A stretch of DNA of 56,510 nucleotides, taken from assembly GCF_039537665.1 (NCBI RefSeq), contig NZ_BAABAY010000008.1, positions 1 through 56,510 on the forward strand, given 5' to 3'. Every line of letters starts with the position of its first letter. The first letter of the stretch is position 1. This document shows positions 45,166 through 52,567 of this stretch, piece after piece. The notes under the pieces are model-generated. The model was given only the letters and a program-made list of their open reading frames with translations, was not told the DNA's origin and made no database searches. The stretch is from Gaetbulibacter_A aestuarii (GTDB lineage: Bacteria > Bacteroidota > Bacteroidia > Flavobacteriales > Flavobacteriaceae). The position numbers and the translations under genes are program-made.

Positions 45166-45893
45166 TAAATTGAATTAAAATTTAAAATATGGTTTAGGCC
45201 TTCTAAAAGGAAATTAGAGTTGGCAAATATGCTACTTTTTAATTGTTTTGACAAGAATTTAGCATCGCCACCTGTTAAAATAACTGTTAAATCTGAATAA
45301 TCTTGTTCATATTGTCTAATTACCCCATCAATTTCATTAACCAGCCCATTAACAACGCCTGAATGCATCGCCTCAGCCGTTGTATTTCCAACAAAATGTC
45401 TGGGAAAAGTAGGATCTAACACCGGCAATTTAGCCGTAAAATTATGCATAGCTTTATAACGCATGCGTAAGCCCGGAGAGATAGCACCTCCCAGGTAATT
45501 ATTTTCTGAGTCTTTAAAATCGAAAGTAACACAAGTACCTGCATCGATAATAAGTACATTCCTATCAGGATATTGATGCACTGCAGCCGAAATTAAGGCC
45601 AGCCTGTCTACTCCCAGAGTTTCCGGGGTTTTATAATGGTTTTTAAAAGGCAATTTTGTTTTCCAACTAAGTTCTAAAAGATTAAAACGAGAAGCCAGCT
45701 TTTCGCGATCCTGATCCGGCAACGTATTTACTGAGGCTATGATGACATCCTTAATTAAAGGAAAGCTAGATTTTAATTTTTCGACAGTAACTAACAGATT
45801 AGAAAGCTCAACCTGTTCTTTATGAATAAACTTATCCGCTTGGAAAACAGCGAGTTTCACAAAAGAGTTACCAACGTCGATTATTAGATTCAT
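45165..45893 (-). CDS. coaX: Type III pantothenate kinase CoaX
   Basis: CoaX phosphorylates pantothenate, the first step in coenzyme A synthesis. It belongs to the ASKHA fold: MNLIIDVGNSFVKLAVF (phosphate 1, residues 1-17), GVDRLALISAAVHQYP (about 98-113), IIDAGTCVTFDF (phosphate 2, about 118-129) and VILTGGDAKFL near 208-218. Length 242 is typical. It appears to lead the operon that continues with the outer-membrane protein, the TPR protein and lptC. Confidence 0.96.
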   Translation of the reverse strand: MNLIIDVGNSFVKLAVFQADKFIHKEQVELSNLLVTVEKLKSSFPLIKDVIIASVNTLPDQDREKLASRFNLLELSWKTKLPFKNHYKTPETLGVDRLALISAAVHQYPDRNVLIIDAGTCVTFDFKDSENNYLGGAISPGLRMRYKAMHNFTAKLPVLDPTFPRHFVGNTTAEAMHSGVVNGLVNEIDGVIRQYEQDYSDLTVILTGGDAKFLSKQLKSSIFANSNFLLEGLNHILNFNSI

Positions 45894-46019
45894 AGTTTGT
45901 TAAAGTGGTAAACTTACAAAACGGAATACTAAAAAAATCTTAAAAATTTTATAATATTAGCCTAAAGCGCAACAGAAGTGGTTTGATACAAAGTAAACTA
46001 TACTTTTTTACATTATTCC

Positions 46020-46051
46020 TTTGGGGATTTTAAAAAATGAATATATATTTG
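46020..46051 (+). promoter_or_regulatory. tRNA-Phe promoter
   Basis: TTTG at 46020-46023 and TATATTTG at 46044-46051 are spaced by 20 bases, the Bacteroidetes -33/-7 arrangement. The -7 element ends 15 bases before the mature tRNA-Phe 5' end. Confidence 0.8.
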
Positions 46052-46066
46052 CAACCGCTTTGGCGA

Positions 46067-46139
46067 GGTACCTTAGCTCAGTTGGTAGAGCAAAGGACTG
46101 AAAATCCTTGTGTCCCTGGTTCGATTCCTGGAGGTACCA
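46067..46139 (+). tRNA. tRNA-Phe (anticodon GAA)
   Basis: This 73-nt cloverleaf has acceptor stem GGUACCU/AGGUACC with discriminator A, a D arm containing AGCUCAGUUGGUAGAGC, the anticodon stem around CUGAAAA (anticodon GAA) and a T arm with GGUUCGAUUCC. CCA is not encoded. It has its own promoter and a terminator 13 bases downstream, so it is a single-gene transcript. Confidence 0.97.
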
Positions 46140-46152
46140 CTTGTTAAACTTA

Positions 46153-46190
46153 AAAAGCCTTGTAGACTAAATGTTTACAAGGCTTTTGCT
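46153..46190 (+). terminator. Rho-independent terminator of tRNA-Phe
   Basis: AAAAGCCTTGTA (46153-46164) pairs perfectly with TACAAGGCTTTT (46176-46187) around an 11-base loop and ends in a T-rich stretch. The A-rich left flank also allows weak function on the other strand. Confidence 0.82.
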
Positions 46191-46196
46191 TTTCTA

Positions 46197-46218
46197 GGGG
46201 ACGAATGAGGGGACGAAT
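46197..46218 (+). repeat. Short direct repeat GGGGACGAAT x2 beside tRNA-Phe
   Basis: GGGGACGAAT occurs at 46197-46206 and again at 46209-46218, separated by GA. It lies between the tRNA-Phe terminator and two unrecognised genes. Short repeats at this place can be integrase-binding sites or the remains of an excised element, but no integrase gene is present here. Confidence 0.5.
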
Positions 46219-46235
46219 AAATTTATTTATTCAAT

Positions 46236-47696
46236 TCACCTACAATCATCCATAATTTTAATTATTTCCTTATACCAATGGTTATCACGTTGAATAAATT
46301 TTTTAGTTATAAGGTAGTTTTGTTTTGCTTGTTCTCCATATTCTAAAACATTCTTACAATTTTTCATATTGGAGTTTTCTGAAAATAATCTAGCAATTTC
46401 GAATTGAACACCTGCCATTTGAGATAAAAAGTCTATATGTCCTTGATGATTTTGGACAAGGTCTTTTCTTATTTCAAGACATTTTGTGAAATATCTAAAA
46501 GACTCTCTATAATCCCCTTTTAACCTATTCATTGAGCCCAAATCATAATAAACAATAGATTCCGTTAATAAATCGACAGGATCAGCAAATGAAATGTTTT
46601 CAATTGATTCTAAAGCAAGGTTCAATTTCTTTTCTGCACTAACAATATCATTTCCTGAATGATACTTGGGATCTAAAGCTTTTTGAAGATAAAGTTCCGC
46701 AAACTGTGATAAAAATTTGGACTTAATCAATTTGTATTGTTCGTTTGAAGGAGTAATTTGAACTATGGTATTTATTTTGTCCAGTCCACTTTTAAACTCA
46801 TTTATACCTGCCTTATAATCTCTTGCTTTTACAAAATAGTTAGCTTTAGCATTAATAGAGTTTAAATAAATTCTTAAATTAAATATTGACGGATCATCAT
46901 CTAAAGCTAATGCCTTATATTTAATAGCTTTATTTAAATAATATATTGGAGACTTCTCAAGCTTATATTGTTTACTTAAGATGTAAAAATCATTAAAAAC
47001 CATTCCTAGTTCCAAATTATAATTTCCCTCAAAATTTATCTCTTTATATGTTAAAATAGCGTTCCTATAGGACTCTTCCGATTTCTGATTATGTCCTAAA
47101 AACTTTGACAATAGAGCAATGTCATAATAATTATTGGCTTTTGTTTGAAGTATATACGACTCTTTAGAATTAATAATTTCAAATAGTTCTTTTGCATTAA
47201 GAAAATATCCTAAAGTTTCAGGGGTATATTCTTTTAACTGCCTAAATTTAATACTACCCAAATACGAATAACTAATTGCACGAATCTCCAATGAATAAGA
47301 TGGACTAATCAATTTATTAAAGGTTGAATAAGCATTTTGATAGTCATTATTGGCGTAATATTGCATTGCTAAATTGAAATCATCTTCTTTGTTAATATCA
47401 GCTACTTTTAAAAGTACTTTGATTTCTTCCTTCGAAATATTATAAATACTACTAGCTAAGGATAAATACTCCTCATACGTTAAGTCAGGTTGTGACCTTT
47501 TTAAGTTGGTAAGCTCAATTATGGTTAGTCTTTTATCAGTTTCCTTTTGTTTCTTAAAAGAATTCTCACTTCGTTTCCATTGGTTTAAACTAAGTATCAC
47601 AGCACCTAAAAACACTATAAATGCAATTCCGATACTTAAAAAAAGTGTTTGCGTGTGTGGTTTCATATAAAAAAATGAGGGTTCATTAAATATCAT
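46236..47696 (-). CDS. Unknown membrane-anchored TPR-like protein (islet gene 1)
   Basis: The protein has 486 residues with one N-terminal membrane helix (about residues 15-37), then a long helical repeat region. TPR-like pairs are visible: YYANNDYQNAYSTFNKLI (about 113-130), KFLGHNQKSEESYRNAILTY and MNRLKGDYRESFRYFTKCLEI. No catalytic motif is visible. ATG 47696 overlaps the upstream gene by 4 bases; ATG 47666 (MKPHTQTLF) is an alternative. The coding is very AT-rich compared with the dcw region. With its partner gene it looks like accessory cargo next to tRNA-Phe. Function unknown. Confidence 0.72.
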   Translation of the reverse strand: MIFNEPSFFYMKPHTQTLFLSIGIAFIVFLGAVILSLNQWKRSENSFKKQKETDKRLTIIELTNLKRSQPDLTYEEYLSLASSIYNISKEEIKVLLKVADINKEDDFNLAMQYYANNDYQNAYSTFNKLISPSYSLEIRAISYSYLGSIKFRQLKEYTPETLGYFLNAKELFEIINSKESYILQTKANNYYDIALLSKFLGHNQKSEESYRNAILTYKEINFEGNYNLELGMVFNDFYILSKQYKLEKSPIYYLNKAIKYKALALDDDPSIFNLRIYLNSINAKANYFVKARDYKAGINEFKSGLDKINTIVQITPSNEQYKLIKSKFLSQFAELYLQKALDPKYHSGNDIVSAEKKLNLALESIENISFADPVDLLTESIVYYDLGSMNRLKGDYRESFRYFTKCLEIRKDLVQNHQGHIDFLSQMAGVQFEIARLFSENSNMKNCKNVLEYGEQAKQNYLITKKFIQRDNHWYKEIIKIMDDCR

Positions 47697-48511
47697 TTGG
47701 ATGGATAATAATACTTTATATCAAGTTTTAGATTTTCAATTAGCTTTTTAGTATTATTATCACCAACAATACAACCACTACAAGTTGAAGTCGAAACGGG
47801 TTGATAAACAAGTTTATTAATCCAATTATTAATCCTTTCAACATCTACTTTTTCAAAATTCTTTAAATTAAAATAGTAGTATTCAATTGCCATCATTCTA
47901 GTTGCGGGGTTAATACTATGCATCAAATATTCACAATTATCTGTAGTTACTACAGCATCAAAATAGGCTCTGTTTTTTAATAATTGAGAGCCTTCACCAC
48001 AATAAGCACCATAAGTTATACCTGAAAAAGGAGACATTGAAAAATTTAAAATATCATTTGACAATGGATTAATTTCCCCTAATGGACAAAATAAATTTTC
48101 TGAACCAATTTCTAATGGTTGAATAGTATAATCATCATCAACTTCAAACAATAATGATAATTTATCTTTATAAAGATTTTTAAATTTTTCCCCTTTTTCA
48201 GGTATCTTTTTTAAAATCAGTTCAACAGAAATTATATCATCAAAATAAAAAAGAACTTGATACCAAAATGTTATATATCCTTTACCATGTCCACCTTCCA
48301 TTAGTTTATAATTAAAGCCCAAATCAGTGACTTTTTCACTACCAGTCTCCAAGGTTTTAACCAATTCTTCAGTCGAATTCTTGTAGGATTTAGAAAGTTG
48401 AGATATAAATAAAGTATCCTTCATCATCCATTCCTTTACAAAGTCATTATTCTGAGCAAAAGACGAACCATAGATTAGAAAAAAAAATATTACTAGCAGG
48501 CGATTTTTCAT
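47693..48511 (-). CDS. Unknown secreted protein (islet gene 2)
   Basis: The protein has 272 residues with a signal peptide (MKNRLLVIFFFLIYGSSFAQ). The rest contains a CSGC pair near residue 248 in the context TSTCSGCIVGDN, and a long mixed alpha/beta middle. I do not recognise any family. It overlaps the membrane-anchored TPR protein gene by 4 bases (ATGA), so the two are expressed together and may act together at the envelope. Confidence 0.7.
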   Translation of the reverse strand: MKNRLLVIFFFLIYGSSFAQNNDFVKEWMMKDTLFISQLSKSYKNSTEELVKTLETGSEKVTDLGFNYKLMEGGHGKGYITFWYQVLFYFDDIISVELILKKIPEKGEKFKNLYKDKLSLLFEVDDDYTIQPLEIGSENLFCPLGEINPLSNDILNFSMSPFSGITYGAYCGEGSQLLKNRAYFDAVVTTDNCEYLMHSINPATRMMAIEYYYFNLKNFEKVDVERINNWINKLVYQPVSTSTCSGCIVGDNNTKKLIENLKLDIKYYYPSK

Positions 48512-48629
48512 TACACGTATTGAAAAAATATTTAAACTTAATTTAATAAAGTCATTAAAGTTAATTCTTACATGTATGAATTCAAAGAAATAATAAAATT
48601 CTTATAAACAAGTAAATGTCAGTAACATT
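48512..48629. other. AT-rich intergenic stretch
   Basis: Between the islet gene start and the stop of the next small frame lie 118 bases of very AT-rich DNA. I see no tRNA, no strong hairpin and no exact TAnnTTTG element. It must hold the promoter for the two islet genes and the end of the transcript from the glycosyltransferase operon. No copy of the tRNA-Phe 3' end occurs here. Confidence 0.5.
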
Positions 48630-48851
48630 TTAAAGATTTTGATTCTTATCATCCAACCGCTTGTACATAGGTAAGATGTTTCTGTTTAAATCAATCATTT
48701 TAACATTGATAACTGGACTTTTTCTATCGTTGTTATCCAATTCCTTTAAAACTGCTCCCACGGGCTTAAATTGGTCTGTGTATTTGGTTGTGGTGTAAAA
48801 ATCGGTGTAAAGCTGAGAAACTACTATGATAATTAGAAGTCGTAATCTTAT
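48630..48851 (-). pseudogene. Small ORF after the glycosyltransferase, start codon apparently lost (ATA)
   Basis: On the minus strand, a frame of 73 codons runs from an ATA at 48849-48851 to a TAA at 48630-48632. It would read (M)RLRLLIIIVVSQLY, a short hydrophobic N-terminus, then a soluble part including KYTDQFKPVGAVLKEL and NRNILPMYKRLDD. The ATA overlaps the glycosyltransferase stop as ATAA, exactly where an ATGA overlap would be expected. A single G-to-A change would keep a stop (TGA to TAA) but remove the ATG. No other ATG, GTG or TTG precedes the hydrophobic part. It is either a dead partner gene, a gene with a rare AUA start or a sequencing error. Confidence 0.45.
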
Positions 48852-50269
48852 ACCTGCGTCTTCAAACCCTGACGCGTCATGCTTCCCCAGGATTTTTTAC
48901 CTCGAAGAAAATCAATATTTCCTTTTATGGCCGATAACATTACAAAGGGATGATAAATAATTGGTTCTAAAAGTACGGTGATTAGTAAAGTGAACACGTG
49001 TTTTACTTTTTTGTATTGCTGGAAAGAGTATTCTTCAAAATATAATGCCGTTACCGAGAACATTACGGCAAACGTATACACCAGCCCTAATAACAATCCG
49101 AAGACTGTCCAATCAACATTGCCGTGCCATGCTAAATATAAAAAGAACAAAATTCCTAAGAACTCTACAATTGGAGCCAACCACTCAAAGAAAAACCAGA
49201 ATGGTGTACTTAATAAACCAAGGACTTTATATTTTGGGTTAAACAACATTTTCCTATGGGCCAATAAGGTTTCTATGGTACCTCGAGTCCAACGGTTTCG
49301 TTGTCTATGCAACACTTTCCATTTCTGCGGAACTTCCGTCCAACACAACGGATCGGGAACAAATCCAACCGCATATTTTGTTTTATTCTCGCGCATCATA
49401 CGACGCATACGAACTAAAAGCTCCATGTCTTCACCCACAGTTTTGGTATTATAACCACCTGCCTCAATTACGGTGGCCTTATCGAACATTCCGAAAGCTC
49501 CGGATATTAAGAGTAAACCATCAACTCGCGACCAGGCCATCCGACCCATTAAAAAGGCCCGAAAATATTCCAAAATTTGAGCACGGGCAATAAAGGTATT
49601 GGGTAATTTCACTTCAGTAATCCTGCCATGGTCAATAACGCAGGAATTTGCTACACGTATAATTCCGCCGGAGGCGATCACCTTTTTCTCATTATTTAAA
49701 AATGGCTTCACCAATTTCAACAGGGAATCACGTTCTAAAATACAATCAACATCGATACAACAAATAATTTCATTAGCACATATATTGATTCCCGCATTTA
49801 AAGCATCCGATTTACCTCCATTCGCTTTATCAATTACTTTTAGATTTTTATGACTCTTTTTCTTAGAAACATAAATACCTCGTATAGCTTGTGTTTCCAG
49901 CGGACTGTAATAACGGGTTTCATCTAAAACCAAATTAAAGGTTGTAATAAGTTTTTCTAAAGTACCATCATGGCTTCCATCATTTATAATAATGATCTCA
50001 TAAGACGGGTAGTCCAAACTTAGCAGTGAAGAAACATTTTCTATAACATTTAATTCTTCATTAAATGCCGGTGCCAAAATAGAAATTGATGGCAAATTCG
50101 TTGATTTTAAAAGTGGGGTTTCATCTTGAAAATTATAACGCTTTTTGTAATCTCTAATCTCCTGAAAAGAAAAAAAGGTAGACACCAAATAACCTGTACA
50201 AATAATGATCCCGTAGTACAGGAAAAACCAGCTTATAATTTCAATAATATGTTGTGCACCTGCATCCAT
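48848..50269 (-). CDS. Family 2 glycosyltransferase, processive polysaccharide synthase type (PgaC/BcsA-like)
   Basis: This membrane glycosyltransferase has 473 residues. An N-terminal membrane helix (about 9-33) is followed by a GT-A domain with APAFNEE (about 66-72), IINDGSHDGT (about 94-103), GGKSDALNAG and DVD (173-175), then the acceptor GEDMELL and QRNRWTRGT (about 315). Two to four membrane helices follow near the C-terminus. The QxxRW motif marks processive enzymes making beta-linked polymers such as poly-GlcNAc or cellulose; the sugar is not certain. It starts one base within the end of the HEAT-repeat gene, so translation is coupled. Confidence 0.92.
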   Translation of the reverse strand: MDAGAQHIIEIISWFFLYYGIIICTGYLVSTFFSFQEIRDYKKRYNFQDETPLLKSTNLPSISILAPAFNEELNVIENVSSLLSLDYPSYEIIIINDGSHDGTLEKLITTFNLVLDETRYYSPLETQAIRGIYVSKKKSHKNLKVIDKANGGKSDALNAGINICANEIICCIDVDCILERDSLLKLVKPFLNNEKKVIASGGIIRVANSCVIDHGRITEVKLPNTFIARAQILEYFRAFLMGRMAWSRVDGLLLISGAFGMFDKATVIEAGGYNTKTVGEDMELLVRMRRMMRENKTKYAVGFVPDPLCWTEVPQKWKVLHRQRNRWTRGTIETLLAHRKMLFNPKYKVLGLLSTPFWFFFEWLAPIVEFLGILFFLYLAWHGNVDWTVFGLLLGLVYTFAVMFSVTALYFEEYSFQQYKKVKHVFTLLITVLLEPIIYHPFVMLSAIKGNIDFLRGKKSWGSMTRQGLKTQV

Positions 50270-51372
50270 TACACGGTAGACATTTGCATTGGTTCTTCAC
50301 TCAGGGCAAATTTTACAATATCACCGTTAAGGGCCGATTCCTTCGCAAAGTGCATTCTGTTCATATTAAAATAAGTTACTTTAACCTTATCTTCGGCTTT
50401 TATTATTGGGGTAAGCAACGTTAGAAATTGCTCGTAATTACCATTATTTTCTATAAGGTTAAGAATCTCTAATTGAACGCCACTTGTTTCATTTTTAAAA
50501 TTTTGGATGAGACCCGGGATAATCGCCTCATTACTTAATTTATTAAGACAACGAATCACTTCCTTTTTAATAACCACATTATCGGTATTTAGAAGAGCTT
50601 CAAGTTTGGGAATGTTTTCAAATTGATTGAACTCACCAATCATACGAACAGCAAAAACTACTACAGATTCGAATTGATGCTCTAGCCAAATTGAAAAATC
50701 AGGAATCTGACCTTGATAGTCATTTTTCAAACTATCTTCAATGTAAATTCTTTGCCATAAGGTTAACGGACGTTCGATGCGATCCAAAAATTCTAAAGGG
50801 TTGTTTTTTGCGTCTTTTAGAATATATAGTAAGCACTGCTGCCTAACCTCGATACGTTTATGATTTATAAGGCCGATTATCTCATCGAGATCAATAGGAA
50901 TAGATAATTCGGAGAATACGAAAAGTGCTCTGGCCTTTTTCTCCCAACGGTGGGACTGCAACTGACGTAAATTAAATTTATCAAGATTCAGTTCTTTAAA
51001 TAAATCGCGAATATCTTCCACAGATTCTCCTTTAATGTTATTTGAAAATTCCAGAATTTGGTGGGTCGCAATTTGCTTATAAAAATCATTTTTAAGTATT
51101 CTGGAAAATCGTTTTAAAAATCTTTTTTTATTTATTTGATCATCAAAAAGATAGGTTGTTATAAAATCGATACATAGATTATTCAGTTTGTCTTTGCGTT
51201 TATTCAATTTATTTTTTTGATAACGCGCATAAAACAGGATAACCATAAGGAATAAGGAAATAACAATAAAAAGCGTACAAATAATGAGGCCAATTTTAAT
51301 AAATTGAGAATCTTCACCAAATAGTGTTACGAAATACTCAGGGGTAAAATTTTTCAAGATATGGGAGGTCAT
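50269..51372 (-). CDS. Membrane-anchored HEAT-repeat protein
   Basis: The protein has 367 residues. One membrane helix (about 24-46) near the N-terminus is followed by a basic stretch and an all-helical region (about 65-355). HEAT-like repeats are visible in the second half, for example ENIPKLEALLNTDNVVIKKEVIRCLNKLSNEAIIPGLIQ. HEAT repeats are protein-binding scaffolds. It sits between the response regulator and the polysaccharide synthase genes and overlaps the latter, so it may link the regulatory proteins to the synthase at the membrane. This role is inferred from context. Confidence 0.85.
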   Translation of the reverse strand: MTSHILKNFTPEYFVTLFGEDSQFIKIGLIICTLFIVISLFLMVILFYARYQKNKLNKRKDKLNNLCIDFITTYLFDDQINKKRFLKRFSRILKNDFYKQIATHQILEFSNNIKGESVEDIRDLFKELNLDKFNLRQLQSHRWEKKARALFVFSELSIPIDLDEIIGLINHKRIEVRQQCLLYILKDAKNNPLEFLDRIERPLTLWQRIYIEDSLKNDYQGQIPDFSIWLEHQFESVVVFAVRMIGEFNQFENIPKLEALLNTDNVVIKKEVIRCLNKLSNEAIIPGLIQNFKNETSGVQLEILNLIENNGNYEQFLTLLTPIIKAEDKVKVTYFNMNRMHFAKESALNGDIVKFALSEEPMQMSTV

Positions 51373-51409
51373 TGTAGGGTTTTATTCATTTTATTTGTGC
51401 GTCGTATTT

Positions 51410-51775
51410 CTAGAGCACGCCCAGAGTGCGTTTAACACGAAGTGACAATTCATTGGGGCTAAAAGGTTTGGTCATAAAATCGGAAACCCCCATAGAAAAG
51501 GCATTTGTTATTATAGCTTCTTGATTCGAGGTTGATAACACAATTATTGGAACGTTAGGCGCCAGCGTTTTGGCTTGCTCAATAATTTGAGTTCCCGAAA
51601 TAAAGGGGAGCATTAAATCTGTTAAGATTAAGTCGAAAGATTCAGATTTAATTTTCTCAAGCCCATCACGACCATCCGGAGAGGTTGTTACGTCAAATCC
51701 GTCTTTATTTAACTTAAACTCCAGAGATTTAACCACCATAGGGTTATCCTCTATTACAAGAATGCGTTTTTTCAT
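51410..51775 (-). CDS. Single-domain response regulator (CheY-like)
   Basis: The protein has 121 residues, a receiver domain only. Acidic residues at Glu9/Asp10, the phospho-acceptor Asp53 (LILTDLMLP), Ser81 and Lys103 (MTKPF) are all in place, so it should be phosphorylatable. No output domain is present, so it must work through protein contacts. It overlaps the receiver-Hpt gene by 4 bases and is 37 bases upstream of the HEAT gene. Confidence 0.95.
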   Translation of the reverse strand: MKKRILVIEDNPMVVKSLEFKLNKDGFDVTTSPDGRDGLEKIKSESFDLILTDLMLPFISGTQIIEQAKTLAPNVPIIVLSTSNQEAIITNAFSMGVSDFMTKPFSPNELSLRVKRTLGVL

Positions 51776-52524
51776 AATGCGTCGTATGCAGGAAAGTCGG
51801 TTTGCAACTGTTCCTTGAGTTCAAAAAACAATGTATTTAATTTATTTACCATTTCAAACATTTCCTCTTCCTTTGCGGAATGCGCCATAGTATCACATAA
51901 GGTTCTACCGGCTTCATTCTCTATCATGGCAAACGAGGGTTTAATGTTATGAGCTATTTCACTAACCTCTTTATATTTTTGATTGGAAATCGCTTTTTTC
52001 ATGTCATTCATTCGGTCTGAAACCGAATTTAAAAATAATGCCATGGATGACGCAATAAACTCTTCATTATTATCCGAAACTTCTCTTAAATAATTTAAAG
52101 AATATGCTTTCGGATTATAACCATTGAATTCTAATTGTTGTGATGCAATTTCCTTTATTTTGTTCAGATTTTCTTCATTATTATTTCTTTTGATATAATC
52201 CAAACCTGGATATTCAGAATAATCCGGAGTATCGTCCTGTTCGTGAACAACCAAAACAGGTACATTCAAATCTAATTCGTTTTTTATATAATCATAAGTT
52301 TGAAAACTGCTTAAAGGCTTAATATGACCATCTACAACCATAAGTAAGACCGATTGTGCTCCGTGATTTTTTAGCCATTGTATAGCCTTGAATGAATTTT
52401 CTAACCAAATAACCTGATACTCTGTATTTTTTAACAGATCTACAAAGGCGTTTTTGTGATCCTCCCGGCTATCAACAAAAAGAATAGTTTCCTTTTGTTG
52501 GTCAAATTGATTCGTGGTTTTCAT
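51772..52524 (-). CDS. Receiver-like plus Hpt phosphotransfer protein
   Basis: The protein has 250 residues. The N-terminal part (about 11-125) looks like a receiver fold but is degenerate: the first acidic site is DSRED (about 18-22), the possible acceptor is Asp65 in VVDGHIKP, and the usual KP pair is replaced by IKRN. The C-terminal part (about 150-245) is an Hpt four-helix bundle with AHNIKPSF, phospho-acceptor His192. It would pass phosphate from the hybrid kinase receivers to the single-domain regulator. It lies between those two genes, 43 bases after the kinase. Confidence 0.85.
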   Translation of the reverse strand: MKTTNQFDQQKETILFVDSREDHKNAFVDLLKNTEYQVIWLENSFKAIQWLKNHGAQSVLLMVVDGHIKPLSSFQTYDYIKNELDLNVPVLVVHEQDDTPDYSEYPGLDYIKRNNNEENLNKIKEIASQQLEFNGYNPKAYSLNYLREVSDNNEEFIASSMALFLNSVSDRMNDMKKAISNQKYKEVSEIAHNIKPSFAMIENEAGRTLCDTMAHSAKEEEMFEMVNKLNTLFFELKEQLQTDFPAYDAL

Positions 52525-52567
52525 AGGTCTAGATTTTGAAATTAAAAATCTTAAAACATAATAATTC

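Noticed and set aside
46153..46187. Hairpin after tRNA-Phe as a recombination or attC-like site
   Set aside because: A perfect stem ending in T residues right behind a tRNA with its own promoter is best explained as a terminator.
48512..48850. Second copy of the tRNA-Phe 3' end marking the far side of the islet
   Set aside because: I looked for the tRNA T-arm and acceptor sequence in this interval and did not find it, so the islet boundary cannot be proven from this window.
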